The notes under the pieces were generated by a model. The model was not told the origin of the DNA and did no database searches. It worked only from the letters and a program-made list of their open reading frames with translations. DNA of 12,004 nt. Origin: Clostridiales bacterium UBA1234. Lineage in GTDB: Bacteria > Bacillota > Clostridia > TANB77 > UBA1234. Numbering within the stretch: the first letter of the stretch is position 1; the number at the start of each line of letters is the position of its first letter. Positions 1 through 6,942 of the stretch are shown here, piece by piece. Made by a program: the position numbers and the translations under genes. The stretch is from assembly GCA_002308995.1 (NCBI GenBank), contig DBWQ01000022.1:1-12004 (forward strand). Reading direction: 5' to 3'.

Positions 1-552
1 CTCGACAAACTGAGATTTGATGATTTCACTAATATGTACTAATTGTTCTTTCCTTAATTTCAATATTTCAGAAATTATATCTAATTTATCAGCAATTTTT
101 CTCTGTTCATCCAAACTTTTAAGTGGGATTTCTAAATTTTCTATAATTCCTTTAGAAACCTCTTTAAATGTTGCACCTCTGCCTAATGATTTAATAAATT
201 CAACATTATGTTTCAAATAATAATATACATATCTATTCTCCAGTTTTTCAGAGCAAATTATATTTTTAAAGCCTTGATTACAATACATATCATTATCGCA
301 TATTGCGACCTTACCTATTGGAGCTCTACTAGATAACAGTACAGTTCCTTTCGGTAATAATCGCAAGTTTGTCTTATCGACAGCTAAATCAGTTATCTTT
401 CTTTCTGTATTTGAAATATAGTAGTCATCTTCTTTTATTTCTGCTGGAGTAATCCATAGTAGAGTGCCATTCCAGTATTCTTTAATATTAGTTTTAGGTG
501 TACTTCCAGATACAATCTCTGCTAATTCACCCAACTTTACTTTTTTACTCAT
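1..552 (-). CDS. hsdS: Type I restriction-modification specificity subunit HsdS, first target-recognition half (3' end off window)
   Basis: HsdS sets which DNA sequence a type I restriction-modification enzyme recognises, and it bridges the methylase subunits. The minus frame is open from the ATG at 552 to the window edge, giving 184 codons without a stop. The protein opens with VKLGELAEIVSGSTPKTN, the usual start of an HsdS target-recognition domain. It continues with YWNGTLLWITPAEI (26-39), LPKGTVLLSSRAPIGKVAI (66-84) and CNQGFKNI (91-98). The conserved helical spacer follows, with IPLKSLDEQRKIADKLD (142-158) leading into a coiled-coil stretch ending SQFVE, which normally precedes the second recognition domain. 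The ATG overlaps the hsdM stop as ATGA, and a GGAGG site lies 7 bases upstream, so the two are translationally coupled. The second recognition domain and any hsdR lie outside the window. The family assignment is secure; the target sequence cannot be predicted. Confidence 0.93.
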   Translation of the reverse strand, partial: MSKKVKLGELAEIVSGSTPKTNIKEYWNGTLLWITPAEIKEDDYYISNTERKITDLAVDKTNLRLLPKGTVLLSSRAPIGKVAICDNDMYCNQGFKNIICSEKLENRYVYYYLKHNVEFIKSLGRGATFKEVSKGIIENLEIPLKSLDEQRKIADKLDIISEILKLRKEQLVHISEIIKSQFVE

Positions 553-2006
553 AAGATTCCCTCCAACTCTTTCAATTTTTGTTGGATTTCATCTTCCATA
601 GCTATTACTCTTTTGAGTATTGCTTCAGGTTTTTCGTATGTTACTGGTGGGTCAACAAATTTTTTGTATTTATTTATTGATAAATCATACTCATTATTTA
701 CAATTTCTTCCTTTGATACAAAAAATGATTTTTCTGTTCTTTCTCGTTTTTGTTCTTCATCTGAATTTCTATTATTAAATCTTTCAATAATGTCTGGAAT
801 ATCATTATCTTTAATAGGTTGTCTTTGGTCATCAAGACTATAGCCATCAGCTTGCATATCATAAAACCAAACTTTATTTGTTCCACCTTGTCCTGTTTTT
901 GTAAATATCATTATAGCAGTTGATACTCCTGCGTATGGTTTAAATACACCACTAGGCATTGAAATAATTGCTTCTAACTTATGATTTTCGATTATTTCTT
1001 TTCTTATTGCTTTGTGCTGATTAGAACTACCAAATAGTACACCATCTGGAACGATTGATGCTGCTCGTCCTCCTGTTTTTAATACTTTTAAGAATAAAGC
1101 TAGGAACAATAACTCTGTTTTCTTTGATTTATTGGTCATTCCAAGCAAATCTTTTGATATTGTTTCCAAGTCAAGAGAACCCTTAAATGGTGGATTAGCT
1201 AATACAAGAGTATATTTGTTCTTATCTTCATTATCTTCTCCAATAGAGTTTTTATATTCTATATTAGGATTTTCTATTCCGTGTTGCATCAAATTCATAG
1301 CACTTATACGAAGCATTGTTGGATCAATATCAAAGCCATAAAACATTGTATTGTTAAAATGTTCTTTTTGTTCTTTATCATTAAGAATATCTTTAGCATT
1401 TTTTCTTAAATACTCTCCTGCTTCAACCAAGAATCCCGCACTACCACAAGCAGGATCAACAATTATGTCTTGAGCGGTTGGTTTCATAAGTTCAACCATC
1501 ATTCTAATAATATGTCTCGGAGTTCTAAATTGTCCATTTGTACCTGCCGTGGACAGTTTAGAAAGCAAGTATTCATAAACATCACCCTTAGTGTCTCTAT
1601 CATTCATAGGCAAATTATCTATACCTGTAACTACTTTTTGAAGTAATAATGGTGTAGGCACTAAAAATAGGGCATCTTGCATATATTTTGCATAATTTGA
1701 ATTTTTACCATCACCAAGCGATTTAATAAAAGGGAACACTTCTTCTTGCATGTTTTTAAACATTTTTCCTGCTTCGTAATCTTTAAAAACACTCCATCGA
1801 CAATTTTGGTGTTTTTCATCAAAAATCCTACTACTTGTTATTCCTAAAAAAACATCATTTTTTTCACTTCTAATCTCAACATCATCTAATCCTTTTATGA
1901 ATAACAAATAAGTAATCTGCTCAATAACTGTTAAAGGATTTGTAATCCCACCTGTCCAAAAACTCTCCCATATCCTATCAATTTTATTTCTCAAATCAGT
2001 TTCCAT
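549..2006 (-). CDS. hsdM: Type I restriction-modification DNA methyltransferase subunit HsdM
   Basis: HsdM is the S-adenosylmethionine-dependent adenine methylase of a type I restriction-modification system. It works in the cytoplasm as M2S, or as R2M2S with HsdR. The 485-aa product has the N-terminal HsdM helical domain (LRNKIDRIWESFWTGGITNP, 5-24), the SAM-binding motif DPACGSAGF (184-192) and the catalytic NPPF motif (271-274), so it looks intact. Length is typical for the shorter HsdM family. The frame is open upstream to an ATG at 2042, but that start has no ribosome binding site and is about 17 bases from the predicted transcription start. The ATG at 2006 has GGGGG six bases upstream and begins METDLRNKID, as relatives do, so it is preferred. 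hsdS follows with a 4-base overlap. A promoter candidate lies at 2066-2094. This is presumed cargo of the conjugative element. Confidence 0.95.
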   Translation of the reverse strand: METDLRNKIDRIWESFWTGGITNPLTVIEQITYLLFIKGLDDVEIRSEKNDVFLGITSSRIFDEKHQNCRWSVFKDYEAGKMFKNMQEEVFPFIKSLGDGKNSNYAKYMQDALFLVPTPLLLQKVVTGIDNLPMNDRDTKGDVYEYLLSKLSTAGTNGQFRTPRHIIRMMVELMKPTAQDIIVDPACGSAGFLVEAGEYLRKNAKDILNDKEQKEHFNNTMFYGFDIDPTMLRISAMNLMQHGIENPNIEYKNSIGEDNEDKNKYTLVLANPPFKGSLDLETISKDLLGMTNKSKKTELLFLALFLKVLKTGGRAASIVPDGVLFGSSNQHKAIRKEIIENHKLEAIISMPSGVFKPYAGVSTAIMIFTKTGQGGTNKVWFYDMQADGYSLDDQRQPIKDNDIPDIIERFNNRNSDEEQKRERTEKSFFVSKEEIVNNEYDLSINKYKKFVDPPVTYEKPEAILKRVIAMEDEIQQKLKELEGIL

Positions 2007-2012
2007 TCTAAT

Positions 2013-2017
2013 CCCCC
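2013..2017 (-). promoter_or_regulatory. Ribosome binding site that decides the hsdM start
   Basis: The minus strand reads GGGGG-ATTAGA-ATG, with six bases between the purine run and the ATG at 2006. The two upstream ATGs at 2042 and 2039 have no comparable purine-rich site. This supports the shorter HsdM start. Confidence 0.6.
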
Positions 2018-2065
2018 AAAAATGTGATATTTTTGCCATCATAATGACATCACACTATTAACTAA

Positions 2066-2094
2066 ATTATATAATATAACTTATGAATTTTGAA
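2066..2094 (-). promoter_or_regulatory. Sigma-A type promoter candidate for hsdMS
   Basis: On the minus strand TTCAAA (2089-2094, four of six matches to TTGACA) is followed after exactly 17 bases by a perfect TATAAT (2066-2071). Transcription would begin near 2059, giving a leader of about 50 bases before the preferred hsdM ATG. It sits just downstream of a terminator-like hairpin, as expected for a cargo operon expressed apart from the transfer genes. The region is very AT-rich, so a TATAAT box alone carries limited weight. The spacing and position make it plausible. Confidence 0.55.
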
Positions 2095-2103
2095 CAGTTA
2101 AAA

Positions 2104-2126
2104 GGCGAAAAACTATTTTTTTCGGC
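2104..2126 (-). terminator. Terminator-like hairpin at the end of the transfer operon
   Basis: The arms GGCGAAAAA (2104-2112) and TTTTTCGGC (2118-2126) pair over nine positions with one mismatch around a 5-base loop. On the minus transcript the structure is followed by UUUUAA, about 30 bases after the stop of the CD1108-type gene. The stem is A-U rich and therefore weak, so efficiency is uncertain. The plus strand also has a T run after the stem, so it could act in both directions. Confidence 0.45.
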
Positions 2127-2155
2127 ATTTTTTGCATTTCGTTACTTAGTTATGT

Positions 2156-3553
2156 TTAGTGTATATCTTCAAGTATATCCTCCCACATTCCATCGTAGTC
2201 AGATTTTAATATCTCCAGAGCCTGATTATACTCTGATTCGCTTAGATCATATTTTTTAACCATTGCCTCAAAGGACATACAATTGACCGATATTGATAGC
2301 TTTTTCCTCGATACCTTGTACTTTACTTCTTCTCCATCTACAATTTTCGTTTTTGTCACATAGTAAGTGGATGTGCTATAATCCACATCTACCACATCAT
2401 TAAAAATGCTTTTCAGCTTCTTATACGCTTTTTTATCCAGAGTAGTTAAATCTATATCTTCTCTATTGGAAGTTACCACTGCATATATTGCTAGTATCTC
2501 TTTCCACTTTATCTGGTCTCTACTTACTACAACTTTATCGTAAGATACCTTTTGTTTGATGGAGTCAATCTTATCATCCACACTATCTTTTAGTTCCTCA
2601 ATGGCTGTTTCTACTGTCATACTGTTTTTATTCTTACTTGATGTCTCTTTAGTAAAGAATATCCCAAACATAGATTTAAAGATTCCTGCAACCATAATGA
2701 TAACTATCATCAAGAATAGAACAAATCCTCCACCTGCTCCTAATAATGCACCTGCTCCTTTTATTCCCTTTGCAACTCTCTTTCCATTATTCGCTACTGC
2801 TGTCCCAGCTTTTTTTGTTTTCTCCTTTAGTTTGTGCGTTTCATCTTTTGTCTTTTGAATATTAGATTTTTTCATCAAGTGATTGGAATTGTTTTTGATT
2901 GCCGTCATGTCTTTGGCACTATTCCTTAATTGATTTTCACTTTCTCTTGTTTTTATCTTAATATCGTTTGTTCTTTCTTTGATATTGTTTTCTTTTACAC
3001 TACGTTCTTTGATGTTCTTATAATCTTGTTTTTCTTTGATTAGTTTTGTTTTCTGATATTCGTTAATTCTCTTTGCTTTTTGATTTTCAAAATTATTCTC
3101 TATATTAGTAATACTATTTTCAGTACTATTATTTGTTGTATATTCTTGAGGGTACTCTTGAATTCTTTTTTCGTATTCTATCTTTCTTTGTTGTTCTAAA
3201 TTCTCTTTGGATTTAATAGGACGATAACTTTCAATTTGGTTTTCTTCTTGCTCTTTCATTTTTATCTTGTGTTCATTTATTCTGTTCCTTATTTGCCTAT
3301 GAACCTTTTTGGTAGCTGTTCCTATGACATAGATACCATCAGTTCCACCTCTATTTCCTGTTCTAACCGTTTTGGTTATTGCATAGTTTGTAGCATTTGG
3401 ATTTTCTCTATCCTCTCTATCTTCTTTTTCTCTTTTGGATTTTTTGTATTGATTTATCATACTTCTTTTCATTCTTGAAGTATACTGTTTTCTCTTATCT
3501 TGGCTATTAGGATTCAGTTTGTATTTTTCTCTTTGCTTGATATTCTTTGGCAT
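2156..3553 (-). CDS. CD1108-type conjugation protein, membrane-anchored, lacking its C-terminal peptidase domain
   Basis: In Tn1549/CTn-type elements the gene after virB4 encodes a membrane-anchored protein with a basic N-terminus, one transmembrane helix, an extracellular linker domain and a C-terminal NlpC/P60-type cell-wall peptidase. This 465-aa product has a very basic, polar N-terminal region (about 1-265, rich in K, E, N, R), a Gly-rich approach and one membrane helix (about 268-298, GGGFVLFLMIVIIMVAGIF). A domain then contains IKWKEILAIYAVV (348-360) and ends WEDILEDIH. Relatives match this segment but read on into the peptidase, and none is found in the remaining 113 bases. It may be truncated, or may depend on a hydrolase encoded elsewhere. 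The ATG at 3553 is preferred, with GAGGTG 4 bases upstream; a GTG at 3565 is in frame but lacks a site. It follows virB4 after a 55-base gap containing hairpins. Family call is from memory of the architecture. Confidence 0.8.
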   Translation of the reverse strand: MPKNIKQREKYKLNPNSQDKRKQYTSRMKRSMINQYKKSKREKEDREDRENPNATNYAITKTVRTGNRGGTDGIYVIGTATKKVHRQIRNRINEHKIKMKEQEENQIESYRPIKSKENLEQQRKIEYEKRIQEYPQEYTTNNSTENSITNIENNFENQKAKRINEYQKTKLIKEKQDYKNIKERSVKENNIKERTNDIKIKTRESENQLRNSAKDMTAIKNNSNHLMKKSNIQKTKDETHKLKEKTKKAGTAVANNGKRVAKGIKGAGALLGAGGGFVLFLMIVIIMVAGIFKSMFGIFFTKETSSKNKNSMTVETAIEELKDSVDDKIDSIKQKVSYDKVVVSRDQIKWKEILAIYAVVTSNREDIDLTTLDKKAYKKLKSIFNDVVDVDYSTSTYYVTKTKIVDGEEVKYKVSRKKLSISVNCMSFEAMVKKYDLSESEYNQALEILKSDYDGMWEDILEDIH

Positions 3554-3563
3554 TTTACACCTC

Positions 3564-3581
3564 ACTTTCTAAAAAGAAAGT
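3564..3581 (-). repeat. Short inverted repeat just upstream of the CD1108-type ribosome binding site
   Basis: ACTTTCT (3564-3570), loop AAAA, AGAAAGT (3575-3581) form a perfect 7-base stem. On the minus transcript it directly precedes GAGGUG (3558-3563), the ribosome binding site of the next gene. It shares two bases with the larger hairpin upstream, so the two stems compete at that edge. Confidence 0.5.
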
Positions 3582-3605
3582 AAAGCACCTAACAAGGTGC
3601 TTTAC
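3580..3605 (-). terminator. Strong hairpin between virB4 and the CD1108-type gene (terminator or attenuator)
   Basis: GTAAAGCACCT (3580-3590) and AGGTGCTTTAC (3595-3605) are perfect 11-base complements around a 4-base loop. On the minus transcript the stem begins 3 bases after the virB4 stop and is followed by UUUCUUUUU. That fits a partial rho-independent terminator or an mRNA-stabilising 3' end. The operon probably continues past it, so it would lower rather than abolish expression of the downstream gene. Confidence 0.65.
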
Positions 3606-3608
3606 CAT

Positions 3609-5939
3609 TTAACTTTCATTAGGCTTTGTTGTCATCAACCTATATAGTTCTGTATTCTTTGGAAATTCATTAATAAATGGTATCAAGCTACTACCTATTT
3701 TAATAAGTCCTTGTCCACTCCCTACATTTGTGATGTAAGATAACTCTTGTTCAGAGATTTTTAATAGTTTGGCAAGTTCTATTCTATCGGTACTTGCCTG
3801 ATTTAGCATAATAATAAACTCACTGTTTGCAAGCATAGTTCTGGCAACGTGACTTTGAAGTAAGTCCTCAATATTTTGGGTAATACCTGTGCAAAAGGCT
3901 CCATATTTTCTAACTCTTTTCCACAATGTAAATAAGAAGTTTGCTGAATACTCGTGCTGAAATAATAGATATATTTCATCTATGAAGATAAATGTACTTC
4001 TTCCTTTTGCTCTGTTAGCTGTAATTCTGTTTAATATGCTATCTAACACGACTAACATTCCAATTCCTTGTAGTTGCTTGCCTAATTCCAATATATCGTA
4101 GCATACAAGCCTATTCTTAATATCCACATTTGTTTCTTTGGCAAATGTGTTTAAGCTACCATCAGTAAATAATTCAATAGCAAGTGCAATCTCACTTGCT
4201 TCAACTTCATTTTGTTTTAATAGTTCTTCTCGAAATGTTTTTAATGTTGGTGGATTTCCTTCGTAGCCACCTTGTATATATTTTCTATACACACTAGAAG
4301 TGCATCTGTCTATAATAGACTTTTGTTTTGCTCCCAAATTCTTTCCTCCCATTAACTGCTCACAAAGGGATAAAATAAACTCCGACTTTAAGATGATGGG
4401 ATTTTCTCCATCGCCATAGTCAGAGTTTATATCCATTGCATTAATATGGTTCTTACTAGTAGCAGAAATATCAATTACTTCTCCTCCTAGTGATTTTACA
4501 AGTGAACGATATTCATTTTCTGGATCAATAATGATGACATCCGTGTCTGGTTCTCTTAAAATGGTGGAAGTAATCTCCTGCTTGGCAGTAAAACTCTTTC
4601 CACTTCCAGATACACCTAATATAAAAGAATTACCATTTAACAACCTTCTTCTGTCTGCAATAATCATATTTTTAGATATGACATTTTGCCCATAATAAAT
4701 CCCTTTATCATCATTAATCTCCTGTACTCTAAATGGCATAAATACAGCCAAACTTTCTGTTGTGAGTGTTCTTAATGCATTGATTCTTCTTACTCCAATT
4801 GGCAAGACAGTATTTAAAGCATCTAGTTGCTGATACTTTAATACTCCTAATTGGCAAAGATGCTTTCTTGCAATTGCAAGTAAACTTTCTGTATCATTGT
4901 TTAATTCTTCTAACGTGTCTGCCGTATGTACTAACGTCAAAACACATAAAAACATTCTTTGGTCACGCGTGATTAAATCATCCAAGAATTCCTTACTTTC
5001 TTTTCTTTGCTGTTCCAAATCGTATGGAATTACTGCAGAAAAGTTGTTATTGTTATTTTGTCTACGTTGCCAATTGGTAATATTAGTTTCTACGCCTAAC
5101 CTTCTGTTTTCAGCTTCTCTAACTGCTTCATCCATTGGTACCGACAAGCAGTCAATGGATAGCATCATATTCTTGTTTAAGTCCATTAGTTCTGTTACCA
5201 TACTATCTTTAATAAAAGTTGCATAGTCTCTTAAAAATAGGATTCTGGTATATCTATCTCCCATTTTAATGTAATCACTTTTGATTTCCATTCCATCAGG
5301 ACAGATATAGTCTTTAAAATCATGTCCTTTTCTCATACTCTCAAACAAATGAAATATAAACTCTGATTCATCTGTATTTCTATAAAAGTCATGTAGTAGT
5401 CTTAATCTATCATTACAATCTTGCTCAATACATTTAGAATTAAGTTCAGACAAATGTGAAGTAAGCTCTGTACCAGTTCTTGCAAAGTACGTTCTTGCAT
5501 CATCAATAGATTTCTTTTCAACAGTTGTAGTAATATACTTTTCCTGTACCATACGGTTAGAATAGGTAGCTTTATCTACTAGCATTTGATTGTATTCTTC
5601 TCTATATTTTTTAAGGCTATCTTCTTGTTTTGAGTCTATTTTGAGTCTTTCAAAATCTCCTTTATTTAGTTTTCTATTCATAATAGTTATCTTATTTAGA
5701 GAGCCACTATCCAAAGAATTTAGCAATTCACTATACTTTAAAAAGATATTCTCTTTATCTTCTTTGTTAGCTACTGCATAATTAATATCGATAAACTTAT
5801 ATGTTTTAGAATACTCATTACCACCCAAATAAAAAATGCCATCTCGGTACACTTTCTTGACTGGAATGCAGTCTTGTACTTTAGATGGCACTTTTAGTTT
5901 TTGCTTTTCCTTTTTATTTATCTTGTTGAGGAACTTCAT
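3609..5939 (-). CDS. virB4: VirB4/TraE-type conjugation ATPase
   Basis: VirB4 is the ATPase that powers assembly and substrate passage in type IV secretion. It sits on the cytoplasmic face of the membrane. The 776-aa protein has an N-terminal CagE/TrbE-like domain (about 20-400) and a C-terminal RecA-like ATPase. That domain shows Walker A GVSGSGKS (442-449), Walker B FIFIDE (650-655) and a TQN motif (687-689) typical of the VirB4/VirD4/HerA fold. There is no transmembrane helix, as is usual in this family. Length is normal and all key motifs are present. The start overlaps the end of prgI by 26 bases, so translation is probably coupled; AAGGAA lies about 10 bases upstream of the ATG. PrgI directly before VirB4 is the standard order in this element family. 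Confidence 0.95.
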   Translation of the reverse strand: MKFLNKINKKEKQKLKVPSKVQDCIPVKKVYRDGIFYLGGNEYSKTYKFIDINYAVANKEDKENIFLKYSELLNSLDSGSLNKITIMNRKLNKGDFERLKIDSKQEDSLKKYREEYNQMLVDKATYSNRMVQEKYITTTVEKKSIDDARTYFARTGTELTSHLSELNSKCIEQDCNDRLRLLHDFYRNTDESEFIFHLFESMRKGHDFKDYICPDGMEIKSDYIKMGDRYTRILFLRDYATFIKDSMVTELMDLNKNMMLSIDCLSVPMDEAVREAENRRLGVETNITNWQRRQNNNNNFSAVIPYDLEQQRKESKEFLDDLITRDQRMFLCVLTLVHTADTLEELNNDTESLLAIARKHLCQLGVLKYQQLDALNTVLPIGVRRINALRTLTTESLAVFMPFRVQEINDDKGIYYGQNVISKNMIIADRRRLLNGNSFILGVSGSGKSFTAKQEITSTILREPDTDVIIIDPENEYRSLVKSLGGEVIDISATSKNHINAMDINSDYGDGENPIILKSEFILSLCEQLMGGKNLGAKQKSIIDRCTSSVYRKYIQGGYEGNPPTLKTFREELLKQNEVEASEIALAIELFTDGSLNTFAKETNVDIKNRLVCYDILELGKQLQGIGMLVVLDSILNRITANRAKGRSTFIFIDEIYLLFQHEYSANFLFTLWKRVRKYGAFCTGITQNIEDLLQSHVARTMLANSEFIIMLNQASTDRIELAKLLKISEQELSYITNVGSGQGLIKIGSSLIPFINEFPKNTELYRLMTTKPNES

Positions 5940-6297
5940 TATTTCTCATTCCTTTCTTTCTCGCATCCTCAAATAAATGCTTAAATAGATTTCCATAGTA
6001 ATTATTGCTCTCATATTTCAGTTCTTTTGGCATAAGGATTTCAGATTTGATATATGCCACAATAATCTGCTCTGCTGTCATACCATTGTATGTTACGAAT
6101 CCTAATACAGCAAATGGTGCAGCACCCAAAATACACATCCAAGAAAGTTCACTAATTGCAAAATGTGGTTTTAACATAAAATATAAGAATACTGCAACTC
6201 CACAAGCCACGACAGAAAAGATAAACTGTCTTAAAGTAAGACCAAAGAATACACTCTCTGTATAATTTCTTATTTCCCTGTTTATCTTAACTTCCAT
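5914..6297 (-). CDS. prgI: PrgI family conjugation membrane protein
   Basis: PrgI proteins are small inner-membrane parts of Gram-positive type IV secretion systems, comparable in position to VirB3, and nearly always precede virB4. This 127-aa product opens with the family signature MEVKINREIRNYTESVFFGL followed by TLRQF. It has two membrane helices (about 22-42 and 50-70) and a cytoplasmic tail with the family-like stretch TAEQIIVAYIKSEILMPKEL (74-93). AGGAAG lies 5 bases before the ATG. The 3' end overlaps the virB4 start by 26 bases. The gene is separated from virB6 by an unusual extra gene. The call rests on both sequence pattern and position. Confidence 0.92.
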   Translation of the reverse strand: MEVKINREIRNYTESVFFGLTLRQFIFSVVACGVAVFLYFMLKPHFAISELSWMCILGAAPFAVLGFVTYNGMTAEQIIVAYIKSEILMPKELKYESNNYYGNLFKHLFEDARKKGMRNNEVPQQDK

Positions 6298-6306
6298 ATA
6301 ATCTTC

Positions 6307-6930
6307 CTACCTTTCTTTTTCTTTACTTTTTTTCATTGTTCTGTTTTCAAATGACGCCTCATTTTTGTGGCAATAAAAATCATATAAATCTTCAAAATTA
6401 AGACTTGTATTTTCCTTGACTAGCTTTTCAAAGGTAATACCGTTATCCATGCAATACTTTATGTACTTCTGCATTCCAGCATCTTCTAAAACATCTTCTC
6501 TATCATAACCACAAGTAATATCTTCCCATAAAACAGGATGAACGCTTTCATCTATGTAAGCAATAGAAAATCCTTCTGCAAGTGGCTCATACAAATAATC
6601 AGCATAAGAAAAATCCCACTCAGGTGTTGTTTCAACTTTTTTTGAATTTAAAACACTCAATAAGAATGCTCTATCATAATTATTGTCACTTACTAACACA
6701 TACATATCTTTTGGATTCTTCTCATCTCGAATTACTAGATTGATGCTATCTACATTCACGTCTTCAAGTTCTACACTATCTTTGCAAATGTATGAAACAA
6801 AACCTTTCATATATTCTAATAATGTTTCATCATACTCTTCTGGAGTAATATAGCTATATGACTTTAAGAAATCCTCTTTTGTCATATTCTCTAAATCTCT
6901 CATTTTTTCTTTATCATCAATAAAACTCAT
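6307..6930 (-). CDS. Unrecognised acidic soluble protein within the transfer operon
   Basis: I do not recognise this family. The product is 207 aa with no signal peptide or membrane segment. It is strongly acidic: by hand count about 47 Asp/Glu against about 25 Lys/Arg. Aromatic residues are frequent, for example EWDFSYADYLYEPL and HPVLWEDITCGYDREDVLED. The last ten residues become basic (KKSKEKER). It lies between virB6 and prgI, two genes that are usually adjacent in this element type. The first ATG at 6930 has AAGGAGG 7 bases upstream, overlapping the virB6 stop; the in-frame GTG at 6936 lies inside that spacing and is unlikely. Only 9 bases separate its stop from the prgI ATG. Strong translation signals and co-transcription suggest a role in transfer, or in protecting or regulating it. 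An anti-restriction DNA mimic is one conceivable role given the charge, but no ArdA-type motif is visible. Confidence 0.85.
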   Translation of the reverse strand: MSFIDDKEKMRDLENMTKEDFLKSYSYITPEEYDETLLEYMKGFVSYICKDSVELEDVNVDSINLVIRDEKNPKDMYVLVSDNNYDRAFLLSVLNSKKVETTPEWDFSYADYLYEPLAEGFSIAYIDESVHPVLWEDITCGYDREDVLEDAGMQKYIKYCMDNGITFEKLVKENTSLNFEDLYDFYCHKNEASFENRTMKKSKEKER

Positions 6931-6942
6931 TGACACACCTCC

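Noticed and set aside
2006..2042. Longer HsdM start at 2042 or 2039
   Set aside because: The added 12 residues do not resemble the family's beginning, no ribosome binding site is present, and the predicted promoter lies too close.
2556..2858. Open frame of 100 codons on the plus strand inside the CD1108-type gene
   Set aside because: It is the complement of the membrane-helix and adjoining coding region, has no ribosome binding site, and its hydrophobic composition is a by-product of the opposite strand.
3020..3300. Low-complexity Lys/Glu/Asn-rich coding stretch as a possible repeat array or CRISPR
   Set aside because: No regularly spaced repeat of constant length is present; it is AT-biased coding sequence for a polar, probably disordered region.
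4897..5226. Open frame of 109 codons on the plus strand inside virB4
   Set aside because: It lies entirely within a conserved ATPase gene on the other strand and has no translation signal.
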